6,675 nt of DNA. Source: Accumulibacter sp. GTDB taxonomy: Bacteria > Pseudomonadota > Gammaproteobacteria > Burkholderiales > Rhodocyclaceae. Location: the NCBI GenBank assembly GCA_031274075.1, contig JAISQQ010000449.1, positions 1 to 6,675 on the forward strand, written 5' to 3'. A program made the position numbers and the translations under genes. Of this stretch, positions 1-5,534 are shown one piece after another (the first letter of the stretch is position 1; the number at the start of each line of letters is the position of its first letter). The notes under the pieces are model-generated. The model searched no databases, had not been told where the DNA came from, and was given only the letters and a program-made list of their open reading frames with translations.

Positions 1-313
1 ATTTGCGGATGCGCAGGCCGAACCCCATGTTCTCGCGCACGTTCATGTGGGGATACAGCGCGTAGTTCTGGAACACCATGGCGATGTCGCGGTCGCGGGG
101 CGGCAGATCGTTGACCCGCAGATCGTCGATGAGGATATCGCCGGAAGAAGCCGTCTCGAGGCCGGCGATCATGCGCAGCGCGGTGGTCTTGCCGCAGCCC
201 GAAGACCCCACGAGGACCGCGAACTCCTGGTCCTGGATCTCGATCGAAAGATCGTCGACCGCCCGGACCGCGCCAAATTGCTTCACCACGTTTCTCAAGA
301 TCACTGTTGACAT
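1..313 (-). CDS. ABC transporter ATP-binding protein, MalK/UgpC type (N-terminal part, cut by window edge)
   Basis: This is the ATPase subunit of an ABC importer; it would power solute uptake from the cytoplasmic face of the inner membrane. About 104 residues are visible, starting [14 protein letters not shown], which is how MalK/UgpC/MsmK-type proteins usually begin. Walker A is GSSGCGKT at residues 36-43 (the usual Pro after the first Gly is Ser). The Q-loop is [13 protein letters not shown] at about 80-92, with Q82; this form is typical of sugar, polyol and glycerol-phosphate importers. The signature motif, Walker B and the C-terminal regulatory domain lie outside the window. The start is the ATG at 311-313; its Shine-Dalgarno AGGAG sits only 2 nt upstream, unusually close, but the protein N-terminus fits the family too well for another start. 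The gene is divergent from the hydrolase genes. The substrate cannot be told. Class is confident; subfamily is inferred. Confidence 0.93.
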   Translation of the reverse strand, partial: MSTVILRNVVKQFGAVRAVDDLSIEIQDQEFAVLVGSSGCGKTTALRMIAGLETASSGDILIDDLRVNDLPPRDRDIAMVFQNYALYPHMNVRENMGFGLRIRK

Positions 314-423
314 AACTCCTCGCCTTTTTTCTTGTCCCGGGACACCGGATCCATTCCGTTTCTGCCTTCGGACGCCAATGCTCGATACGCATGCCGTGGT
401 ACATGATATACCGGCCCGAATCG

Positions 424-447
424 ATTGGACACTGGATTGGACACTGT
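424..447. repeat. 12-bp tandem direct repeat at one IS end
   Basis: ATTGGACACTGG at 424-435 is followed immediately by ATTGGACACTGT at 436-447, eleven of twelve bases identical. It marks the presumed end of the IS remnant nearest the ABC gene. It may be a duplicated terminal repeat or two nested ends. Confidence 0.7.
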
Positions 448-815
448 TTTGCGACTCAGGCGACCTTTTGCACGGTGTAGGCCTGACAGGTTTCGAAGAA
501 TGGCATGAAGCCCCATTTTTCGAAACGCCAGTGCTGATCGTGGCGTTCCTTGGACTCGGCGACGCCGTTGGTTTGTAGCCCGGCCACGAAAGAAGCGAGG
601 CTCGGCGCGATGCGCCGGAAGCTGGCGTATCGAGAAAACCGTCGGCGATGTATTGCGTGTCGTTGTCCATGCACAGAACCAAGCCGCGCCGGCTTGGCCT
701 CCAGTCGCGCTACGCACCCACTCCGGCAAAACTGGCCGAAGCCCGTCAAACCCTGATTCCTTCCCCATCTCCCGACTCCTTTCCTGGACACGATTTAACT
801 TCAAACCGGTGTCCA
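426..815 (-). mobile_element. Decayed insertion sequence remnant (rve/DDE transposase, IS3- or IS481-like)
   Basis: This is a relic of about 390 bp bounded by matching ends in inverted orientation: TGGACACTG at 426-434 and CCGGTGTCCA at 806-815. Between them, on the minus strand, is a broken transposase fragment. An intact element of this kind is usually over 1 kb, so most of it is lost. Each end carries a second copy of the TGGACAC motif (438-446 and 785-791). No clear target-site duplication was seen. The boundaries are inferred from the inverted motifs alone. The relic lies between the divergent ABC ATPase gene and the hydrolase control region. Confidence 0.6.
456..759 (-). pseudogene. Transposase pseudogene, integrase-core (rve) C-terminal fragment
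   Basis: Three minus-strand reading frames together give the last third of an IS3/IS481-type transposase. Residues like GFDGLRPVLPEWVR are read from 759 to 682. [19 protein letters not shown], read from 688 to 632, matches the family segment around the second catalytic Asp (usually LRMDHGTQY or DNGTQY). [21 protein letters not shown], a little over 20 residues with catalytic-Glu context (usually APSFA...PETNGVAERF), is read from about 614. It is followed directly by [12 protein letters not shown], which corresponds to the YN-HW-IEK-GF motif near the C-terminus. In intact enzymes roughly 35 residues separate the last two blocks, so there is an internal deletion as well as at least two frameshifts. 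It ends at the stop at 456-458. It cannot encode an active enzyme. Family placement is from remembered motifs, not a search. Confidence 0.72.
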
Positions 816-817
816 GG
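783..817. repeat. Perfect 9-bp inverted repeat at the other IS end
   Basis: CCTGGACAC at 783-791 and GTGTCCAGG at 809-817 are exact reverse complements with a 17-nt loop. The TGGACAC core is the motif also found at 426 and 438, so this is most likely the opposite end of the IS relic, perhaps with a second nested copy. It has no following T-run, so it is not a convincing terminator. Confidence 0.7.
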
Positions 818-901
818 GAAACAGAGTCGCGGCAAAAAACATCTGACTCAACGCCCTCCAATGCTCATGGTGAGCTCGTTTGAAATTATTGTCCCGCACC
901 G

Positions 902-1011
902 TTGTCAGACAAAGCTAAGCATATTATCCAATAATATAGTTTATATTGTACTACAATCATCATACAATCATCATACAATCATCATACAAATTTATTGATA
1001 TTGTCCAACAA
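902..1011. promoter_or_regulatory. Helically phased operator array, TTRT-N3-AYAA palindromes
   Basis: Four 11-bp palindromes occur in an AT-rich region: TTGTCAGACAA (902-912, centre 907), TTATCCAATAA (924-934, centre 929, extended to ATATTAT-CCA-ATAATAT at 921-937), TTGTACTACAA (946-956, centre 951, extended to a 13-bp palindrome 945-957) and TTGTCCAACAA (1001-1011, centre 1006). Centres are 22, 22 and 55 bp apart, all multiples of 11, which would put bound dimers on one face of the helix. Three of the four fit TNGTNNNACNA, the established consensus of FadR-subfamily GntR regulators; the 929 site departs by having A and T at the G/C positions. The last site lies in the spacer of the predicted promoter, suggesting repression. 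The identity of the regulator is inference; none is encoded here. Confidence 0.7.
957..989. repeat. Three exact tandem 11-bp repeats, TCATCATACAA
   Basis: TCATCATACAA occurs three times without interruption at 957-967, 968-978 and 979-989. Each copy ends in ACAA, the right half-site of the flanking palindromes, and all are in the same 11-bp register, filling the gap between the palindromes centred at 951 and 1006. They may be half-sites for cooperative binding. The unit is too short and lacks spacers, so this is not a CRISPR. Confidence 0.85.
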
Positions 1012-1023
1012 TGATGCTAGATT
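995..1023 (+). promoter_or_regulatory. Predicted sigma-70 promoter for the hydrolase genes
   Basis: TTGATA at 995-1000 resembles a -35 box and TAGATT at 1018-1023 a -10 box, with a 17-bp spacer. The palindrome TTGTCCAACAA (1001-1011) lies wholly in the spacer, so a bound protein would block RNA polymerase. Transcription would start near 1030, leaving a leader of about 85 nt. A second weaker pair, TTTATA (940-945) and TACAAT (963-968), also has 17-bp spacing and lies inside the array. Prediction from consensus only. Confidence 0.5.
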
Positions 1024-1115
1024 ACCTCGACGGGGATGACATGACAAGAGGTTCCTGTATTTGCTTGGCTTGTTCTCCACGGGAGTTGTATTTGGCAATT
1101 TAACTGGAGGAGTCA
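1024..1115 (+). other. Leader region of the first hydrolase gene
   Basis: About 90 bases separate the predicted promoter from the start codon. The only clear signal is a strong Shine-Dalgarno, GGAGG at 1106-1110, five bases before the ATG at 1116. No terminator, leader peptide or riboswitch-like fold was recognised. The bases between the IS remnant and the array (818-901) also show nothing clear. Confidence 0.4.
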
Positions 1116-3077
1116 ATGAAAATGATCGCATCGCGAAACAGATCACAGGACGACGGAGGCGCGGCGGCGTTCTCCCTGCGGTCCTTTGCCCGATGGGCGA
1201 CCATCGGTTTCTTTATGGCAGTGCTGGCCGGCTGCGGCGGCGGCGGAGGTGGAGGCGGACACAGCGCGGATGCGGCGACGCCGGAAGAACCGACGACGCC
1301 GGTGACACCGCCGGTGAATCCGATAGCGCCGCTGCCGCCGGCGGAAGATAAATTCTCGGCGATTCCCACCCCGGCCATCACCGGGCCGGTGGCGAGCGAG
1401 CCGTTTACCAGCGAAACGAACAACTACACCTTCTTCGCTTCGGACGTGGCGCTGACCAGCCACGGCTACATCGAGGAAGAGTTCTACATGGACGGCAGGG
1501 CTAACGTCTATGACGCACCGACCAGCGTGCCAGCCACCTTGCCGACGGCCAACGCCGAAGTCGTCCAGGAGGACGTTCCGTACAGGACGCGGATCGTGGT
1601 GCGCCGCCCGGCGGACCCGAGGAAGTTCAATGGCACGGTGGTCGTCGAGTGGTTCAACGTGACAGATAATTTCGACGGCGAGTACTACTGGGTGCAGGCC
1701 AAGGATTACCTGCTGCGCGCCGGTTACGCTTACATCGGCGTGAGCGCGCAGATCCAGGGAATTACCAACAGCAATCCTATCGGCGGCTTGAAGAATTTCA
1801 GCTCCACGCGCTACGGCGATCTGGACCTGACGAATAATGGCGCCTTCACTGGCGGCATGTATGGGGACAACACCGATCCGCTTTCGTACGACGTCTTCTC
1901 GCAGACGGCGAAGGCGGCGTATGCGGTGCCGCGGGTGATGGGCGGGCAGCAGGTGAAGCACACGATCGGTATCGGCATGTCGCAATCGGGAAGCCGCCTG
2001 GGCATCTACACCAATTACATTCACATGCGCGCCCCCATTTATGATGCCTTCATCTTTCAGGTATGGGGCCCGAGAATCCGGGATGACTTCGACACGCCGA
2101 TCATCAAAGTGTTGAGCGAAAGCGAAGGTAACTCGGCGAGCGGTTTGAACGACGATCAGGCCGACCTGCCCTTGCGGCGCACCTGGTGGGTCGCGGGAAC
2201 CACGCACGGCGATTCGGTCCAGCGCATTGGCCGCACGGGAGTGCGTCTGCGCGACATCGGCCCGGCGTTGACGACCAACGACAACTGCACCGCCTCCACT
2301 GGACCCTTTGGACCCTCTGGACAACAGACTCGTACGCGCACACCGTACCGGCACGTGCTCAACGCGGCGCTCCACCATCTGGTGAGGCAGATCGAAACGG
2401 GAGCCGTGCCACCCGCTGGGCCAAGGTTCAGCACCACCGGCAGCGGGGCGTCGCGCGCCATCGAACGTGACATTCGTGGCAACGCCGTCGGCGGCATCCG
2501 GCTGGCGCATACCGACGTGCCGACGGCACGTGCGAACGGCGGATGCAATAACGTCGGCACTTGGGCACCCTTCGATACCGCTACCTTGCAATTGCTGTAT
2601 CCGACGCACGCGGAATACGTCGACAAAGTCAGGGCGGCCGTCAATGCCTCGATCGCCGACGGTTTCGTACTGCCGGAAGACGGTGCCGAGACCATTGCGG
2701 AAGCCGAGGCATCGGTGATTGGCACAGGGCTCGAGTGCAGTCCGGAGCGTTGCCTGAGCCGTTGGCACTTCACCGCCGACTACTCGACGACGGGCCTGCT
2801 GCGGGATCACACGGTGTATTACAACATCGTCGATGGGGGGGACATTCTGCAGGCGGTCGACCAAGCGCACTACTACGTCGCCAACGGCGACACGCAGTAT
2901 GGAGGAAATCCTGCGTGGACGGCGCTGTATTACTACGGTTATGCGATCAGCAGCCTGCAGCAGTACAAAGCGCTGATCAATCAGGCACAGGCGGAAGGCC
3001 GGGTGACCGAAACGGCGGGCGAACTGCTGGTGCTGGAAGCCAACAACATCATTCGCGCGATTGAAGCGCGGCTGTAA
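1116..3077 (+). CDS. Lipoprotein alpha/beta-hydrolase, Abhydrolase_10 family, copy 1 (653 aa)
   Basis: This is probably an exported serine hydrolase or esterase held in the outer membrane by a lipid anchor; the substrate is unknown. Residues 1-40 form a lipoprotein signal with lipobox LAGC and Cys40. Eight glycines and a Pro/Thr-rich linker (to about 76) follow, and Gly at +2 does not signal inner-membrane retention. The hydrolase domain spans about 77-540. It contains YRTRIVVRRPAD and FNGTVVVEWFNV, then the nucleophile elbow GMSQSG with Ser289, the likely acid Glu335 or Glu337 in KVLSESEG, and His364 in AGTTHGD. Later come YRHVLNAALHHL and GNAVGGIRLAHTDVP, also family motifs. Residues 541-653 are an extra tail opening with the pair Cys541/Cys546 (CSPERC). 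The ATG at 1116 has GGAGG five bases upstream. The gene follows the phased operator array and is over 80% identical by eye to the next gene. Family is assigned from motifs; function is inferred. Confidence 0.9.
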   Translation: MKMIASRNRSQDDGGAAAFSLRSFARWATIGFFMAVLAGCGGGGGGGGHSADAATPEEPTTPVTPPVNPIAPLPPAEDKFSAIPTPAITGPVASEPFTSETNNYTFFASDVALTSHGYIEEEFYMDGRANVYDAPTSVPATLPTANAEVVQEDVPYRTRIVVRRPADPRKFNGTVVVEWFNVTDNFDGEYYWVQAKDYLLRAGYAYIGVSAQIQGITNSNPIGGLKNFSSTRYGDLDLTNNGAFTGGMYGDNTDPLSYDVFSQTAKAAYAVPRVMGGQQVKHTIGIGMSQSGSRLGIYTNYIHMRAPIYDAFIFQVWGPRIRDDFDTPIIKVLSESEGNSASGLNDDQADLPLRRTWWVAGTTHGDSVQRIGRTGVRLRDIGPALTTNDNCTASTGPFGPSGQQTRTRTPYRHVLNAALHHLVRQIETGAVPPAGPRFSTTGSGASRAIERDIRGNAVGGIRLAHTDVPTARANGGCNNVGTWAPFDTATLQLLYPTHAEYVDKVRAAVNASIADGFVLPEDGAETIAEAEASVIGTGLECSPERCLSRWHFTADYSTTGLLRDHTVYYNIVDGGDILQAVDQAHYYVANGDTQYGGNPAWTALYYYGYAISSLQQYKALINQAQAEGRVTETAGELLVLEANNIIRAIEARL

Positions 3078-3107
3078 CAGACAAGCTGGGTACAAGCCTA
3101 TGAACAG

Positions 3108-3154
3108 GGGATGGATCAAGGGTGAAACATGGCCTCGGTTCCATCCCGGTTTTT
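3108..3154 (+). terminator. Intrinsic terminator after copy 1
   Basis: GGGATGGA at 3108-3115 pairs exactly with TCCATCCC at 3140-3147, and the stem is followed by GG and five T (3150-3154). The 24-nt loop has little further pairing, so the hairpin looks weaker than its counterpart after copy 2. It lies between the two paralogues, 30 bases after the first stop codon, and could lower but not abolish expression of the second gene. Confidence 0.7.
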
Positions 3155-3185
3155 GTCGTGCAAACACAAACAACTGGAGAAGTCA

Positions 3186-5060
3186 ATGAAAACGATCGCA
3201 TTGCGCAACAGATCACAGGACGGCGGAGGCGTAGCGCACTCCCTGCGGGCCTTTACCCGTTCGCTGGTCGCGGGAGTATTTATTGCGGCGCTGGCCGGCT
3301 GCGGCGGCGGAGGTGGAGGTGGACACAGCTCGGATCCGGCGCCGACGCCAGAAGATAAATTCTCGGCGATTCCCACCCCGGTCATCACGGGACCGGTGGT
3401 AAGCGAGCCGTTTACCAGCGAAACGAACAACTACACCTTCTTCGCTTCGGACGTGGCGTTGGTCAGCCACGGCTACGTCGAGGAAGAGTTCTACATGGAC
3501 GGCAAGGCCAACCGTTATGACGCGCCGACCAGTGTACCGTCCACGCTGCCGACGGCCAACGCCGAGGTCGTCCAGGAGGACGTTCCGTACAAGACGCGGA
3601 TCGTAGTGCGTCGCCCGGCGGACGCGGCCAAATTCAACGGCACGGTGGTCGTCGAGTGGTTCAACGTGACGGATAATTTCGACGGCGAGTACTACTGGGT
3701 ACAAGCCAAGGATTATCTGCTCCGCGCTGGTTATGCCTATATTGGCGTGAGCGCGCAGAACGTTGGGATCACCAACAACAATGCCATCGGTGGCCTGAAG
3801 AAATTCAGCCCCACGCGCTACGACAGCCTGGACGTCACCAACAATGGTGCCTTGACGGGTGATCCGCTCTCGTACGACATCTTCTCGCAGACGGCGAAGG
3901 CGGCGTACGCAGTGTCGGCGGTGATGGGTGGGCTGCAAGTGAAGCACACGATCGGTATCGGCATGTCGCAATCGGGAAGTCGCCTGGGCATCTATACCAA
4001 TTACATTCACATGCGCGCTCCGATTTATGATGCCTTCATCATTCAGGTATCGAATCCGAGAATCCGGGACGACTTCGACACGCCGGTGATCAAGGTATTG
4101 AGCGAATCGGAAGGGGGGAGTTCGAACGGCTTGGGAGTAAATAACCAGGCTGATCTGCCGTTACGGCACACTTGGTGGGTCGCGGGCACGAACCACGGCG
4201 ATTCGATCCAGCGCCTGGGCCGCACGGGAGTGCGTCTGCGCGACATTGGCCCAGCGTTGACGACCAACGACAACTGTACTTCCACTGTCACCGGACTTCC
4301 GACCCCCTCGCGCACGCGCACTCCGTACCGGCATGTGCTCAACGCGGCGCTCCACCATCTGGTGATACAGATCGAAACGGGAACCGTGCCGCCCGATGGG
4401 GCGCGTTTCAACACCGTCGACAATGGCGGAACGCTCTCCATCGTCCGCGACATCTATGGCAATGCCCTCGGCGGCATCCGGCTGGCCCATATGGATGTGC
4501 CGACGGCGCGGGCGAATGGCAGTGAATGCGGCAACATCGGTGGTTGGACGCCCTTCGATACCGCCACCTTGCAATCGCTGTATCCGACACACGCGGATTA
4601 CGTCGCCCAGGTTAAAAACGCCGTCAATGCCTCGATCGCCGCCGGTTTCGTACTGCCGGAAGACGGTGCCGAGACCGTTGCGGAAGCCGAGGCGTCGGTG
4701 ATCGGCATGGGGCTCGAATGCAGTCCGGAGCGTTGCCTGAGCATTCGGCACTTCACCGCCGATTACTCGACGACGGGCCTGCTGCGGGATCACACGGTGT
4801 ATTACAACATCGTCGATGGCGAGGACATCCTGCGGGCAGTCGACACGGCGCATTTTTACGCCGCCAACGGCGACACGCTGTTGGGGACGCAACCGGCGTA
4901 CGCGGCGCAGTATTACTACACTTATGCGATCAGCAATCTGCGGCAGTACATCGCGCTGATCACTCAGGCGCAGGCGGAAGGCCGGGTGACCGAAACGGCG
5001 GGCGAGCTTTTGAAGGCGGAAGCCGACAACGTCATTCGCGCGATTGAAGCCGCGCTGTAG
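3186..5060 (+). CDS. Lipoprotein alpha/beta-hydrolase, Abhydrolase_10 family, copy 2 (624 aa)
   Basis: This is the paralogue of the preceding gene, with the same predicted role as an envelope-anchored serine hydrolase of unknown substrate. The start chosen is the ATG at 3186: it has GGAG ten to seven bases upstream and begins MKTIALRNRSQD, matching copy 1. An in-frame ATG at 3129 would add 19 residues but lies inside the terminator hairpin and has no counterpart in copy 1. The lipobox is LAGC with Cys39, followed by seven glycines and a linker about 19 residues shorter than in copy 1. Catalytic candidates are Ser261 (GMSQSG), Glu307 or Glu309 (KVLSESEG) and His337 (AGTNHGD), so all are conserved. 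It lacks the seven residues GMYGDNT found in copy 1 before DPLSYD. The C-terminal tail keeps Cys512/Cys517. No promoter is visible in the 109-base gap, so read-through from copy 1 is likely. Confidence 0.9.
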   Translation: MKTIALRNRSQDGGGVAHSLRAFTRSLVAGVFIAALAGCGGGGGGGHSSDPAPTPEDKFSAIPTPVITGPVVSEPFTSETNNYTFFASDVALVSHGYVEEEFYMDGKANRYDAPTSVPSTLPTANAEVVQEDVPYKTRIVVRRPADAAKFNGTVVVEWFNVTDNFDGEYYWVQAKDYLLRAGYAYIGVSAQNVGITNNNAIGGLKKFSPTRYDSLDVTNNGALTGDPLSYDIFSQTAKAAYAVSAVMGGLQVKHTIGIGMSQSGSRLGIYTNYIHMRAPIYDAFIIQVSNPRIRDDFDTPVIKVLSESEGGSSNGLGVNNQADLPLRHTWWVAGTNHGDSIQRLGRTGVRLRDIGPALTTNDNCTSTVTGLPTPSRTRTPYRHVLNAALHHLVIQIETGTVPPDGARFNTVDNGGTLSIVRDIYGNALGGIRLAHMDVPTARANGSECGNIGGWTPFDTATLQSLYPTHADYVAQVKNAVNASIAAGFVLPEDGAETVAEAEASVIGMGLECSPERCLSIRHFTADYSTTGLLRDHTVYYNIVDGEDILRAVDTAHFYAANGDTLLGTQPAYAAQYYYTYAISNLRQYIALITQAQAEGRVTETAGELLKAEADNVIRAIEAAL

Positions 5061-5091
5061 CAACGGCTGCCGAAGTAACGCAATATAAGGC

Positions 5092-5140
5092 GGGATGGAT
5101 CGGGGGTGGAACAATAGCCTCCGTCCATCCCTGTCTTTTT
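5092..5140 (+). terminator. Intrinsic terminator after copy 2
   Basis: GGGATGGA (5092-5099) pairs with TCCATCCC (5124-5131). After a one-base bulge the stem continues with CGGGGG (5101-5106) against CCTCCG (5118-5123), including one G-T pair, leaving an 11-base loop. Five T (5136-5140) follow. It is homologous to the hairpin after copy 1 but with a much longer stem, so it should be the stronger end of the transcript. Confidence 0.85.
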
Positions 5141-5176
5141 GTCGTGCGTGGGCGTTGGCGCCAAACCGTTGGTGCA

Positions 5177-5329
5177 CCCCGTAGGGCGGAAACGCGTAGC
5201 GCCTTCCGCCGGTCGTTCTCTCCGGCGGCGCAGCCGCCGTCTCTATTATTCGACGGCTTTTGAATTGTGCGGCGCGTTGCGCCGTGAAAAGGATCGGCGG
5301 GAGGCGCTTCGCTTTCCCGCCCTACGGGG
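5177..5329. repeat. MITE/REP-like intergenic element with 34-bp inverted ends
   Basis: The ends begin CCCCGTAGGGCGG (5177-5189) and finish CCGCCCTACGGGG (5317-5329), an exact 13-bp inverted repeat. The complementarity extends to 34 bp per arm (5177-5210 and 5296-5329), 30 of 34 positions matching. Each arm also folds on itself: GGCGGAA/TTCCGCC on the left and GGCGGGA/TCCCGCC on the right. The 85-bp centre holds two more perfect hairpins, CGGCGGC-GCA-GCCGCCG (5223-5239) and CGGCGC-GTT-GCGCCG (5270-5284). Similar GTAGGGCGG units are dispersed in many proteobacterial genomes. No coding potential and no clear target duplication. Confidence 0.75.
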
Positions 5330-5330
5330 C

Positions 5331-5358
5331 AGGGATCAGGGATCAGAGGTCAGGTGTC
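5331..5358. repeat. 7-bp tandem repeat, about four units
   Basis: AGGGATC twice (5331-5337, 5338-5344), then the variants AGAGGTC (5345-5351) and AGGTGTC (5352-5358). It directly follows the MITE-like element. It may be a slippage tract or part of the same mobile repeat. Confidence 0.7.
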
Positions 5359-5369
5359 AGTATTCTTGC

Positions 5370-5384
5370 GGGCGCGAAGCGCCC
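5370..5384. repeat. Small GC-rich hairpin
   Basis: GGGCGC-GAA-GCGCCC is a perfect 6-bp stem with a 3-base loop. No T-run follows on either strand, so it is a dispersed palindromic unit rather than a clear terminator. Confidence 0.55.
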
Positions 5385-5466
5385 GGCAATCACCGCCATT
5401 TTTGCGCGCACCGGAGAGAGTGCGACTATCCCGCGCTCCCAGAGAAGATCGTAAACAGGTTCCGAG

Positions 5467-5490
5467 GTGGGCAAAGCGCGGCGTGCCCAC
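5467..5490. repeat. GTGGGCA/TGCCCAC palindromic repeat
   Basis: GTGGGCA (5467-5473) and TGCCCAC (5484-5490) form a perfect 7-bp stem around a 10-base loop. The motif is a common intergenic repeat type in proteobacteria. It lies 45 bases downstream of the tamB stop on that strand but has no T-run, so at most it would protect the 3' end of the transcript. The rest of 5385-5534 shows nothing recognisable. Confidence 0.55.
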
Positions 5491-5534
5491 ACGTGTCTCT
5501 CGTGTCGTCGTGGCTTCTACCAAGGTTCCCGGCA

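Larger units (their letters stand above)
1102..5147 (+). repeat. Large tandem duplication, about 2-kb units 1102-3161 and 3172-5147
   Basis: Two adjacent units are homologous from AACTGGAG, just upstream of each start codon, through the coding sequence to the terminator and the bases TTTTTGTCGTGC after it. Upstream of AACTGGAG and downstream of GTCGTGC the copies stop resembling each other. The duplication thus includes ribosome binding site, gene and terminator but not the promoter and operator array. Divergence (many synonymous changes, several in-frame indels) shows it is not recent. Confidence 0.85.

Noticed and set aside
783..817. Terminator
   Set aside because: The stem is perfect but the loop is 17 nt and no T-run follows on either strand; it repeats the IS-end motif instead.
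301..861. Open frames across the IS relic and the ABC upstream region as real genes
   Set aside because: Transposase motifs are split between three frames and an internal segment is missing, so these frames are decay products.
952..989. Short tandem repeats as a CRISPR array
   Set aside because: The unit is 11 bp with no spacers and no cas genes; it fits operator half-sites.
902..1011. The repeats as replication iterons
   Set aside because: There is no replication gene or DnaA-box cluster in the window, and the region sits directly in front of a gene with a promoter overlapping the last palindrome.
1143..3173. Very long open frame antisense to the first hydrolase gene
   Set aside because: It mirrors the codon pattern of a GC-rich gene, is rich in Arg and His with no recognisable motif, and lies opposite a gene with clear family motifs. 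A similar antisense frame opposite copy 2 is rejected for the same reason.
3129..3185. Upstream in-frame ATG start for the second hydrolase
   Set aside because: It would begin inside the terminator hairpin, lacks a good ribosome binding site and puts 19 unrelated residues before the lipoprotein signal; the ATG at 3186 matches copy 1.
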